NCBI GenBank assembly: GCA_037693485.1 | Contig: CM075354.1 | Location: 144,049,001-144,113,000, forward strand | DNA: 64,000 nt | DNA from: Kitagawia praeruptora | Lineage: Eukaryota; Streptophyta; Magnoliopsida; Apiales; Apiaceae | Reading direction: 5' to 3' | In this document: positions 1 through 9,028 of the stretch, piece after piece | How the letters are laid out: every line of letters starts with the position of its first letter | Position numbering within the stretch: the first letter of the stretch is position 1 | The notes under the pieces: model-generated | The model's input: only the letters and a program-made list of their open reading frames with translations | Told to the model about the DNA's origin: nothing | Databases searched by the model: none | Position numbers and translations under genes: made by a program

Positions 1-625
1 CTATTTTGTTAAAAGACTGCAAACTAAATATAGCTAAACCTGCAGTAACACCTCTACCTCTGCATCTTAAGTTGACATCTACAGATGGATGCTTACTGGA
101 TGATCCAGAACATTATAGATCACTGGTTGGAAAGTTAAACTACTTAACTAACACACGACCAGATTTATCTTATGTTGTTCAGACATTAAGTCAGTTTTTA
201 CATGCCCCTCGAACACCTCATCTTGAAGCTTTAACACATACACTCAGATATATTGCTCAGTCTACTGGACAAGGTATTCTCCTCAAAGCTTCTAATTCTC
301 TTACTGTTCAAGCTTTTTCGGATTCAGACTGGGCATCTTGTCCAAATTCTCGAAGATCTCTCACTGGTTATGTCATGTTATTTGGTAACTCACCCGTTTC
401 ATGGAAGTCTAAAAAGCAAAGTACGGTATCTCGTTCATCTTCTGAAGCCGAGTACAGGGCTATGGCCTCAGTTGCCTCTGAAGTCACTTGGTTAGTCAGA
501 CTTTTACATGAACTAGGTGTCACAAATTTAACACCAGTTACTCTACATTGTGATAACCAATCTGCTTTACACATTGCTCGAAATCCAGTCTTTCATGAAC
601 GTACTAAACATATCGAGATAGATTG
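1..625 (+). pseudogene. Ty1/copia pol 3' part (RT end and RNase H), interrupted
   Basis: This is the C-terminal part of a copia polyprotein, open from position 6 to 625 and cut off by the left window edge. The end of the reverse transcriptase is visible (RSLVGKLNYLTNTRPDLSY, typical of copia), followed by the RNase H domain. The RNase H acidic residues sit in SDSDWAS, SSEAEYRAM and HCDNQSA, so the active site looks intact. The frame runs to ...KHIEIDC at 625 and then enters an inserted Sirevirus. The missing end (HFTCDKV... to FKLGMSDL) resumes at 13411 in the same orientation. Residues read after 627 in this frame belong to the inserted element, not to this gene. The 5' LTR, gag, protease and integrase lie outside the window. 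Confidence 0.93.
621..625. repeat. Target-site duplication GATTG, left copy
   Basis: The five bases GATTG at 621-625 recur at 13411-13415, flanking the whole 626-13410 insertion. Removing the insertion and one copy restores the copia RNase H reading frame from ...IEIDC into HFTCDKV..., which independently confirms both junctions. Confidence 0.93.
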
Positions 626-874
626 TGTTAGGTCCGATAGGAGTTTTTGGTCCATTTTTCAAAACCCACAAATAATTTGGATTTGTAACATCAAGAAACA
701 ATTCCATTTTATTTTTCCACATGTCATAGTTATCTTTATTAAAGATAGGAATTTTAATAATGCCTTTGGAAGACATGATGAATTTTTAAGTGAGTTAAAA
801 ATTCGAGATAAATTTTTGATTGAATAAAAATAGGATCTTGATTTGTGTATCAATCAATAGGCCCTGATACCAAT
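626..874 (-). mobile_element. Remnant of second internal region plus 14 bp of a third LTR
   Basis: Bases 626-639 equal the outer end of the LTR (TGTTAGGTCCGATA). From 637 on, the sequence matches 11267-11504 of the main copy almost base for base (I saw one difference), covering the gag N-terminus, leader and PBS. The two parents share ATA at the joint. This is what remains of a second tandem unit after a deletion that removed most of its internal region and nearly all of its terminal LTR. Confidence 0.88.
861..872 (-). other. Primer binding site, second unit
   Basis: On the - strand this reads TGGTATCAGGGC, 11 of 12 matches to the usual initiator-Met tRNA site TGGTATCAGAGC, two bases beyond the LTR end at 875. 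A PBS on this side shows that the 875-2781 LTR once served as the 5' LTR of another unit. Confidence 0.85.
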
Positions 875-2781
875 TGTTAGGTCCGATAAGATTGTAGAAG
901 GGGGGTTGAATACAATCTATACCAATTTATCGAAATTTGTCTTTTAAATAAAATTTGATTTAGACAAATTTATGCGGAATAAATTGAAACAAATTTTCAA
1001 GTTGAATATAACAATATATTAACTTGATGGGTGTTACAATTTCAGTACAGATTAATTATCAAGATGATAAAAACTAATTAGAAAATTCGACATGAACTTT
1101 TCTAATTTAGTTAATAAAAATCAAGATAAGAACTAGGAAACTTAATTCATTAGTAGTACAAGAATCACAAATAATTAAGTTCTTATGGATACAATTTTTG
1201 ATACAAGAACTCAAGAATTTATAGCAATGTAATTGCTTGATTTTGCTTCAAAGATGAGAGAGATATGATATTGTTTTCTTCTTTCTTTCTGTGTCCGTGT
1301 ATGTCTGTGTGTGTTTTGTTGTTGTAGCCGCCTGGTGCTTTTATCAAAATAAAGCTACTGCCTTTGTTTAGCACTTCTGCAGACTATCGAAAGACTATCA
1401 AATGACTTGCAGACTATCCAGTTGAGTTGCAGACTACCGGTATGACTATCTGGCTTGGCAGACTACCCAACTCTTTCTCCAGACTATCATAATGACTATC
1501 CTGATAGTCTTTAATACATGATTTTTCTGGCAGACTACCATGCAGACTTTCTGGTAGACTATCACCTTAGCAGACTATCAACCTGTGCAGCCTTTGTTGT
1601 GCAGACTATCAGCCAGACTACTTTTAAATAGTCTTTTAACATTAAATCATAGTCTAAAACACTTCTAATAGACTTTAGAAATTTATATTAATTCCAAATT
1701 AATTAATTCAATAATTAACTTAATAAATTAATTAATTCTTGAAGAATTAAATTATTAATCAAGTTAATTAAATACTTTAAATTAATTAAGAAAGAATTAA
1801 CATAATTCTTTTTTTCTTGGCCAATTTGCTAACAATTCACTTGTTTCCTTTTCATTTGTTTATCAAATTAATCAAGTGAATTGCTTCGTACACATGTTGA
1901 ACAATATTCGGAAAACAAATGACCTGCTGCAATTCAAAATTCAACCGAGGTCTATTTTGTCCTATATGGAATGGGCTCCGTAGAAATGATTTTTGTCCCG
2001 CACAACTTATAATCTTTAATTAATAAATAATTATTTTAATCCAGAAATTATAAAAATAAATATCTAATATCATTAGATATTTATAAATATAATTTTCTAA
2101 ATAAATAAAATATTTATTAATATAAAATTATACTTAAACTCTAAGCTGCGGTTACCTGAGTGTCTGGAACTGGACTCCTTTTGCTTAACAAAAAATATAT
2201 CAATTCCAACCGGGGTTCCAGCTTTAAGAATATATCACTTAGAATTTCTTTATGATAATTCTTTTTCCTCGTAGCCAGTCCACTTGATAGTAAAATCCTT
2301 GTGGTTAATTAATTTAGCACTTCTGTTGCTTGCACAATGATTTTCTCACATACCAGTCTTGATAGCTTGAACCACTGAAGTTAATGATGAACAACCACTG
2401 TTAAATGTGACACTCGATGTACTGTCTGGTTCATGAGTGACTAACCGCAATGACTGTTCTTCAACTTTAAAATCTGGTTCCTTTTCTTTTCTCCTCTCTC
2501 GATCTCTTTAATCTTCTGTACTGTCTCTGTCACCTTGAAATCTCTGTCACTCTAAATGAATCCACTTCTTAACGAATACTCCACTGAGGCTTGATCAGAT
2601 GTCTGAGCTTCTTTCAATGTAGTAATTCTTCAAGTCTGTAGATTGACCTTGATCTTTTTCTTCTGACAGATAATACAATCTGAGATTCCTTGTGACAGTC
2701 TATATACTATTAACTATTACAATCTTGTTTAAGTTGAGTTGTATCCTCGAAATATAAATAGGCTACATCATATTCCTTTCA
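875..2781 (-). repeat. Sirevirus LTR (3' LTR of the complete unit)
   Basis: This 1,907-bp LTR begins TGTTAGG and ends TTTCA on the + strand and matches 11505-13410 over its full length. I count roughly twenty small differences by eye, about 1%. It contains a degenerate array of GCAGACTATC-like motifs at about 1370-1645 and a very AT-rich stretch at 1680-2130. Confidence 0.93.
1370..1645. repeat. GCAGACTATC-like motif array inside the LTR
   Basis: About fifteen degenerate copies of a 10-bp motif (GCAGACTATC, GCAGACTACC, ATGACTATCC), with one inverted GATAGTC, are packed in about 275 bp. The array is present in both LTRs (here and about 12010-12255). Spacing is irregular, so this is not a simple minisatellite. 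Clustered short motifs in an LTR suggest a promoter or enhancer role, but that is inference. Confidence 0.7.
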
Positions 2782-2795
2782 ATCTCCCCCTATTT
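2782..2795 (-). other. Polypurine tract
   Basis: On the - strand this reads AAATAGGGGGAGAT directly before the 3' LTR (which starts at 2781 on that strand). It is the expected primer site for plus-strand DNA synthesis. Confidence 0.88.
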
Positions 2796-5739
2796 GTTTG
2801 TTAGACAATAACAAGCAAATACCTAGAGGATAACTCAACTAACTCACTTAAACAAGAAAAAGATTAAGCATTTAAGAGCTTAGAAAATAGTACATTAAAA
2901 AAATTTCTCTGGTTTGAATATAACAATTCCAGAATCCTCAGTTGATGAAATGATAGATGATTGTTCCTCTAGCACTGAACTGATCTTCAATAGATAACTC
3001 ATCTTCATTTCTGATTCTTCATATCTCTGCCTGATAATCCTTCACATCTTACATTTGTGATTATCAGCAGTTCTTGATTTACAATCACTTCCCTTCTCTG
3101 ACACAGCTTTTCTCACTAAAGAAAAAAAACTTTTCATAATATGTAGACAATGGTGAATCAATACCATTTCTATAACTTCTGGGAAATCTACTACTCCTCC
3201 ACTTAGCCTTTATATATAGTACATTGAAAGACTAATAGAATAGTATTGTGATGTAATCTTCTCCTTATATCTCCCCTTTCTTCTCAAATGAATCTCCCCT
3301 TACTTTTCCATCTAAGGCTCCCCCTTAGTAACTTGACTTGCTTCTCTTCCAAAGCACAATCTGTAAATGCTCCCCCTTTCCAACCTACTCTCCTTTTTCT
3401 TGTACCCCCCTTAGTAACTTGACTTGCTTCTCTTCCAAAGCACAGTCTGTAAATGCTCCCCCTTTCTAACCTACTCTCCTTTTTCTTCTACCCCTTTACT
3501 TCTCCCCCTTAGTTGAGGAATCCTCCAGTCAACTAGTTGACAAAGTAGTTGTACCAATTATAGAGTTCTTTGTTAGAAAGGAAGTTTCATTTTCTTCCTC
3601 ACTGTGAGTGTGTGATAGTGTTTAGTGTACCTCACAAGTGTTTCACTCTTGTCTCCACTCATTTGTTTTGAGTGTCTCACTTCTCTCTGTGTTTACACCC
3701 TTGCTCACTAGTGTATCACTCATATCACTCATAGCTCCAACATCCATTAGTGTACCTGCAAGGAAAAATCACCCTAGCCCCTTCAAGAGAGGTCAGTGGT
3801 GGTGCAATGAGAGTTCGCAAATCCCAAATCCTCGTTGGACTCGTCAAACGAATCTGAGTCATAATCTACAAGTTGCTAGTTTTCCCTTTTTAGGGTTTTC
3901 AGATTTGAATTCTGAGAAGGTAAACAATGATCTATAAATTTAGCATTGAGATCAAGGTTCCCTTCTAATGTCTGTGAAGACATCACCTTGTTAAACTCAT
4001 CAGGTAAAATCTGAATCATAGTTCACAAGTTGCCGATCCGCACCTATGTCGGATTCGTTACCCGCAGGATCCAGAGATGTTCCCTCTGGGGAGTTAGATA
4101 ATGATCTTGTTGAATTTTGCATTGAGATCAATACCTTCTCTCGAGGTCTGTGAAGACTCTTGGTTCATTAAAGAACCTTTAACTTATAATCCTAACCGTA
4201 AAATGGTTGGATTACAGGTTTTCTTCAATTCATCCTTAAGTGTGTGCAATCTCACTTTGTGCATATGAAATATTTTGGTTAGTGTATGAGGTAGTGACTC
4301 TCCAACTAAATATCCCACACATCCTTATTTGTTACATCAAGTGCAATTACTCCCTGGTGACCTTTAGTCTGATAGGATACTTCGTTTTAGGGGGTAAGTC
4401 GGAATGTGTTTAAGTTTGACTGTAATCTGGGATAAAAGTTGTTGGGTTTACAACCTCATGACTAATCATGTGAGAAAACAAAATTCCATTTAGATGAACC
4501 TGCATCACAGAATATGAGCAATATAGATAGAATGATATACATTTGTGATTTCAAAAGATTTACAATGTAAGCAATCACAGCTGTAGAAAGAAATTTTGAG
4601 TTATGGGAAAGATATAGATCTTGAGCCAATTTTACCAAACAAAAACATAAACAAAAATCCAATTAACAATAAATATTAATCAAATTAATGAATGTTAATG
4701 TTTAAACCAATACAAACAAAACTATTTTATCATGTTTTAGATCCTGTATGTTAGATACCAACTGTTACCACTTGTTAACACTTGTTAGGTCTTGTCTTCC
4801 AATTGTTAGAACCTGGAAATCAAACGTGAATTGACATATACCATTTTGATACCAACAATGTTCCTATATACGAAATTCTGTTAATAACAACAACACAACA
4901 AAGATTAGAAGTTAAAACAGCATGATATGTGTGTGTTAAACAGAAGAAGTACAAATGAACCAAGTACAGGAACCTGTTTGTAAGTTTTGAAAGTATAGTG
5001 ACTAAACTGAAAAACTATACAAACTATTTATATACACATGAAAAATAATATACAAAATATGAAATAATATACATAATAATTATATAAAATAAAAACTAAA
5101 AAGAAAAGAAAAATACGATTTTTTTTAATTAATTAATTTTTTTTTTACTATTAAAAAAATAACTGTATTAATAATATTTACAGAATATTAGAAATAAAAG
5201 AAAATAATTTATTAAAATATTTACAACAATATAACTACTTAAAAAAATGGCTAAATAGAAAATAATAAAATACTAAAAATACCATAGGTTATCCTTTTTA
5301 TGAAATCAAACATTAATAACAAAAGGACAAACACTACAAAACATTTAATAAACTATTAACTATTTACATAAATATTTGTAGTAAATTAATAAATCTATAT
5401 ATTTTATTAATAAAATAACTTTCTTATAGAAAATCATTTAAAGAGAAAATATGACTTATTAAATCAACACAAATATTCAAAAGTAATTTTCAACAAAAAT
5501 AGATTTCTCACTAATTTCAACTTGTAAAATTTGAGAAAAATATTTTTAGAGAAAAAAAAAATATTCTAAAATTAAAAGAAGTAAGTAGGAATATATTAAG
5601 AAGATAATGACAATGATTTGAGAATTAACAAGCAAGAAGATAAGTTGATAAAATAATTATACAAGTGATTTTAATAACAAATATTAACAAAGTAATCACT
5701 TATAAATTATTAAAGAGCAAACCTCAGATATTAACTAGT
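2796..5739 (-). other. Sirevirus 3' spacer, no coding region seen
   Basis: About 2.9 kb lie between the pol stop and the polypurine tract. No reading frame longer than about 100 codons looks coding on either strand, and I find no envelope-like ORF. The LTR-proximal part (3240-3520) is rich in CTCCCC runs, which are extra PPT-like purine tracts in the element's sense, and includes an 86-bp tandem duplication. The part from about 4990 to 5700 is extremely AT-rich. Confidence 0.75.
3321..3492. repeat. 86-bp tandem duplication containing PPT-like tracts
   Basis: Two adjacent copies (about 3321-3406 and 3407-3492) start CCCCTTAGTAACTTGACTTG and each contains TGCTCCCCCTTTC, whose complement is a PPT-like purine run. 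They differ at only a few bases. Confidence 0.85.
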
Positions 5740-8367
5740 TTAATTACTAGGACTATTTAACATACCCAATTCACCAACAATTCTGGTGAATGTGGATTCG
5801 TCAAGAGACTTAGTAAAAATATCTGCTGTTTGTTCTTCCGTGGGTACAAAATGTAACTCCACGGTATCATTCATGACATGCTCTCTAATGAAATGATACC
5901 TGATATCAATGTGCTTTGTCCTCGTATGCTGCACAGGATTGTTGGAGATTGCTATGGCACTTGTATTGTCACACAAGATAAGAATTTTGTCAAGTACAAA
6001 GCCATAGTCCCTTAGCTGATTCCTAATCCACAAGATCTGTGCACAACAGTTTCCAGCAGCTATGTATTCAGCTTCAGCTGTGGAGTTGGAAACTGTTTGC
6101 TGTTTCTTGCTGTACCAGGAAACCAACCTGCCACCTAGGAATTGACAACTCCTAGATGTGCTTTTTCTATCTACAACACTTCCTGCATAATCTGAATCTG
6201 TATATCCAACAAGATTAAAACCAGAATCTTTAGGGTACCAGATGCCTAAGTTAGGCGTACCTTTAAGATATCTCAAGATTCTTTTAACAGCAATGAGATG
6301 AACATCTCTAGGATCCGATTGGAACCTTGCACACAAGCACGTAGCATACATAATATCTGGTCTACTTATAGTAAGGTAAAGTAATGAGCCTATCATACCT
6401 CTGTAGCTTGTGATATCTACCTTAGCAGAATTTTCACATGCTCCAAATTTGACAGCTGTAGATGATGGTGTTCTTGCTGAAGATGAGTCCTCTATTTGAT
6501 ATTTCTTGAGGAGCTCTCTGACATATTTGGATTGACAGATAAATATTCCATCTGTCCTTTGACTTACTTGCAATCCAAGAAAGAACTTCAGCTCACCCAT
6601 CATGCTCATTTCAAACTTACCCTGCATTAACTTAGCAAATTTCTTGCAAAGAAGATCATTAGTAGACCCGAATATTATATCGTCCACATAGATTTGAACT
6701 AATATTGTATCATTTTTATGTTTCTTTGTGAAGAGAGTTTTGTCTATGACACCTCTAACAAAACCATTTTCAAGTAAAAATTCAAAGAGAGTGTCATACC
6801 ATTTTCTTGGCGCTTGCTTAAAACCATAGATAGCCTTGAAGAGAAAGTAGACATAGTCCATGAATTCTGGATCTTCAAAGCCAGGGGGCTGTTCTACATA
6901 TACTTCTTCATCTAGCTTACCATTCAGAAAGGCACTCTTGACATCCATTTGATAAACCTTAAAGTTTGAGAATGCTGCGAATGCCAAGAATATTCTGATA
7001 GCCTCAAGTCTTGCCACTGGAGCGTAGGTTTCATCATAATCAATGCCTTCAGCTTGTGAATAACCTTTTGCTACCAGTCTTGCTTTATTTCTCGTCACTA
7101 TGCCATCTTCATCAAGTTTGTTTCTGAATACCCACCTAGTGCCAACCACAGTTCTGTTTGTAGGTCTGGGTACCAGCTTCCATACTTCTTGTTGTTTGAA
7201 TTGATTGAGTTCATCTTGCATAGCAATCACCCAATCAGGATCAGAAAGAGCTTCCTCAGTTTTCTTAGGTTCCATTTCAGATAGAAACCCTGAATAGTTA
7301 CATTGATTTTGAGTAGCACTTCTAGTTTTAACTCCAACATCTGGATCACCAATAATCAGCTCAAAAGGATGAGCTCTATTCCAAACTGTTTGTCTTCGAA
7401 GATTTAATCTTGATGATTCGCCTTGTTCTTCATTGTGATGTTGAGTATGACTAGTTGATCCTTCATTATCTCCCCCTGAGTTGTTGCCAGGTTGACTAGA
7501 TGAATGTTCAGGAGTGTCAGGGATATCTTCATTATTCTCATTGTTTTCATCACCATTACCCTGATCATCATCATCACCATTTTCATTGTTGTCATTAGCA
7601 TCAGCAAAAACATCAGGTGGATTATCATCATCTGAATCTGGATCTGTCATATCATCAAAAGACAGCTTTTCAGATGAATCCTCAGTTTGGATACTAGGGA
7701 GTTTAGTGTCATCAAATGTTACATTGACACTTTCCATCATCTTCTGTTCATCAATCACATACACCCTGTATGCCCTCATTGAATAACCAATAAAAATTGC
7801 TTCATATGCTTTGGTATCGAATTTACCACCTTGATCATCACCTTCTTTAAGCACAAAGCATTTTGCCCCAAATACATGAAAGTATTTGAGTGATGGTTTC
7901 TTATCAGCCATAATTTCATAGGGTGTCTTCATATGGTCTTTATTGATTAGAGTTCGATTCTGGGTATAGCAAGCAGTGTTGACAGCTTCAGCCCAAAAGT
8001 ACAATGGAAGCCTTGATTCACTTAACATAGTACGTGCAGCTTCAATCAAGGTTCTATTCTTTCTTTCCACTACCCCATTTTGCTGAGGAGTTCTTGGAGC
8101 TGAGTATTGTCTAGTTATACCATTCTCAGTGCAGAAGTCATTTAGAACTGCATTCTTGAATTCAGTTCCATTGTCTGATTTTATAGCTCTCACTGGATAC
8201 GTAGAATCTTGCTCAATTAATTTGATGTGATCAATCACCAGTTGTGGAGTCTCATCTTTAGAATTCAAAAATAGGACCCATGTGTATTTTGAAAAATCAT
8301 CAACGATCACTAGAGCATATCTCTTCCTTGACATAGACATCACATTAACTGGACCAAACAAATCCAT
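5740..8367 (-). CDS. Sirevirus pol: integrase, reverse transcriptase, RNase H
   Basis: This 875-residue frame carries the enzymes that copy and insert the element. The integrase core is at the N-terminus: MDLFGPV has the first catalytic Asp, IKSDNGTEF the second, and NGVVERKNRT the Glu. A low-complexity acidic D/N-rich linker follows at about residues 235-320. The reverse transcriptase begins near residue 385 and has the intact catalytic motif YVDDIIFGS. RNase H has TDSDYAG, AEAEYIAAG and LCDNTSA. The protein ends GELGMLNSPSN. The true N-terminus is the upstream protease frame: one base too many near 8395 shifts the frame and creates the stop of the preceding ORF. In all other respects it looks well preserved. 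Confidence 0.95.
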   Translation of the reverse strand: MDLFGPVNVMSMSRKRYALVIVDDFSKYTWVLFLNSKDETPQLVIDHIKLIEQDSTYPVRAIKSDNGTEFKNAVLNDFCTENGITRQYSAPRTPQQNGVVERKNRTLIEAARTMLSESRLPLYFWAEAVNTACYTQNRTLINKDHMKTPYEIMADKKPSLKYFHVFGAKCFVLKEGDDQGGKFDTKAYEAIFIGYSMRAYRVYVIDEQKMMESVNVTFDDTKLPSIQTEDSSEKLSFDDMTDPDSDDDNPPDVFADANDNNENGDDDDQGNGDENNENNEDIPDTPEHSSSQPGNNSGGDNEGSTSHTQHHNEEQGESSRLNLRRQTVWNRAHPFELIIGDPDVGVKTRSATQNQCNYSGFLSEMEPKKTEEALSDPDWVIAMQDELNQFKQQEVWKLVPRPTNRTVVGTRWVFRNKLDEDGIVTRNKARLVAKGYSQAEGIDYDETYAPVARLEAIRIFLAFAAFSNFKVYQMDVKSAFLNGKLDEEVYVEQPPGFEDPEFMDYVYFLFKAIYGFKQAPRKWYDTLFEFLLENGFVRGVIDKTLFTKKHKNDTILVQIYVDDIIFGSTNDLLCKKFAKLMQGKFEMSMMGELKFFLGLQVSQRTDGIFICQSKYVRELLKKYQIEDSSSARTPSSTAVKFGACENSAKVDITSYRGMIGSLLYLTISRPDIMYATCLCARFQSDPRDVHLIAVKRILRYLKGTPNLGIWYPKDSGFNLVGYTDSDYAGSVVDRKSTSRSCQFLGGRLVSWYSKKQQTVSNSTAEAEYIAAGNCCAQILWIRNQLRDYGFVLDKILILCDNTSAIAISNNPVQHTRTKHIDIRYHFIREHVMNDTVELHFVPTEEQTADIFTKSLDESTFTRIVGELGMLNSPSN

Positions 8368-8386
8368 GTGAAGTAGTTGTAAAGGT

Positions 8387-9028
8387 TCAGTTATTGAAGC
8401 TAGATATGTCAGTACTCTTGTGAGTTGCCCTTTTTAGCTTGCCTTTTTGACATGCATCACACAGTCCTTCTTGAGTGAATTCCATTGAAGGCAAACCTCT
8501 CACCAACTCTCTCTTGACTAGAGAGTTCATTGTTTTGAAATTTAGGTGAGAATGTTTCTTGTGCCATAGCCAGCTTTCATCTATGGATGCTTTAGAATAG
8601 AAGCATTTGATTTCTTCATTGCTTCCAGTGTTCATATTGGCTACGTACAAGTTTCCTTTTCTGACTCCTGTAAGATGTGGCTTTTCATATCTTTTGTGTG
8701 AAATTAGACAATTCTTTTTGTTGAAATAAACTTCATATCCTTTATCACAGAATTGACTGACACTGAGCAAATTGTGCTCAAGTCCTTTCACAAAAGAGAC
8801 TTCATCAATGATAACATTTCCAGCTTCAAGTCTGCCATATCCATCAGTTCTACCTTTGCTGTTATCTCCAAAGGTAACTACTGGGCCAGCCTTCTCCACC
8901 ACATTTGTCAGCAGGGTTCTATCACCAGTCATATGCCTTGAACATCCACTGTCCAAGATCCAGGTTACTCGTTCAACCTGTTCAACACCCTGCAATGACA
9001 AACGAATTAAACCTTCTTCGGAACCCAA
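8387..9028 (-). CDS. Sirevirus pol: aspartic protease and integrase zinc domain
   Basis: The protease active site is WILDSGCSRHMTGD, with the D-S-G triad intact. It is followed by the zinc-binding integrase N-terminus (WHKKHSHLNF ... CDACQKGK, the H-H-C-C pattern). The frame ends early at ...DISSFNN; in the shifted frame the protein continues as SITEPLQLLHMDLFGPV, so a single inserted base near 8395 separates it from 5740-8367. It overlaps the end of gag by 22 bases in a different frame. Confidence 0.9.
   Translation of the reverse strand: MGSEEGLIRLSLQGVEQVERVTWILDSGCSRHMTGDRTLLTNVVEKAGPVVTFGDNSKGRTDGYGRLEAGNVIIDEVSFVKGLEHNLLSVSQFCDKGYEVYFNKKNCLISHKRYEKPHLTGVRKGNLYVANMNTGSNEEIKCFYSKASIDESWLWHKKHSHLNFKTMNSLVKRELVRGLPSMEFTQEGLCDACQKGKLKRATHKSTDISSFNN

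Noticed and set aside
627..827. Extension of the copia RNase H frame to position 827
   Set aside because: After 626 the sequence is the inserted Sirevirus read in the wrong direction; the true continuation is at 13411.
3638..3937. 99-codon + strand frame in the Sirevirus 3' spacer, possible envelope-like gene
   Set aside because: Wrong strand for the element, low-complexity Ser/Leu start, no membrane-protein organisation and no recognisable family.
4740..4870. Additional LTR start or PBS (repeated GATACCAA and TTGTTAG motifs)
   Set aside because: No matching repeat, TSD or purine tract accompanies them; likely chance in AT-rich DNA.
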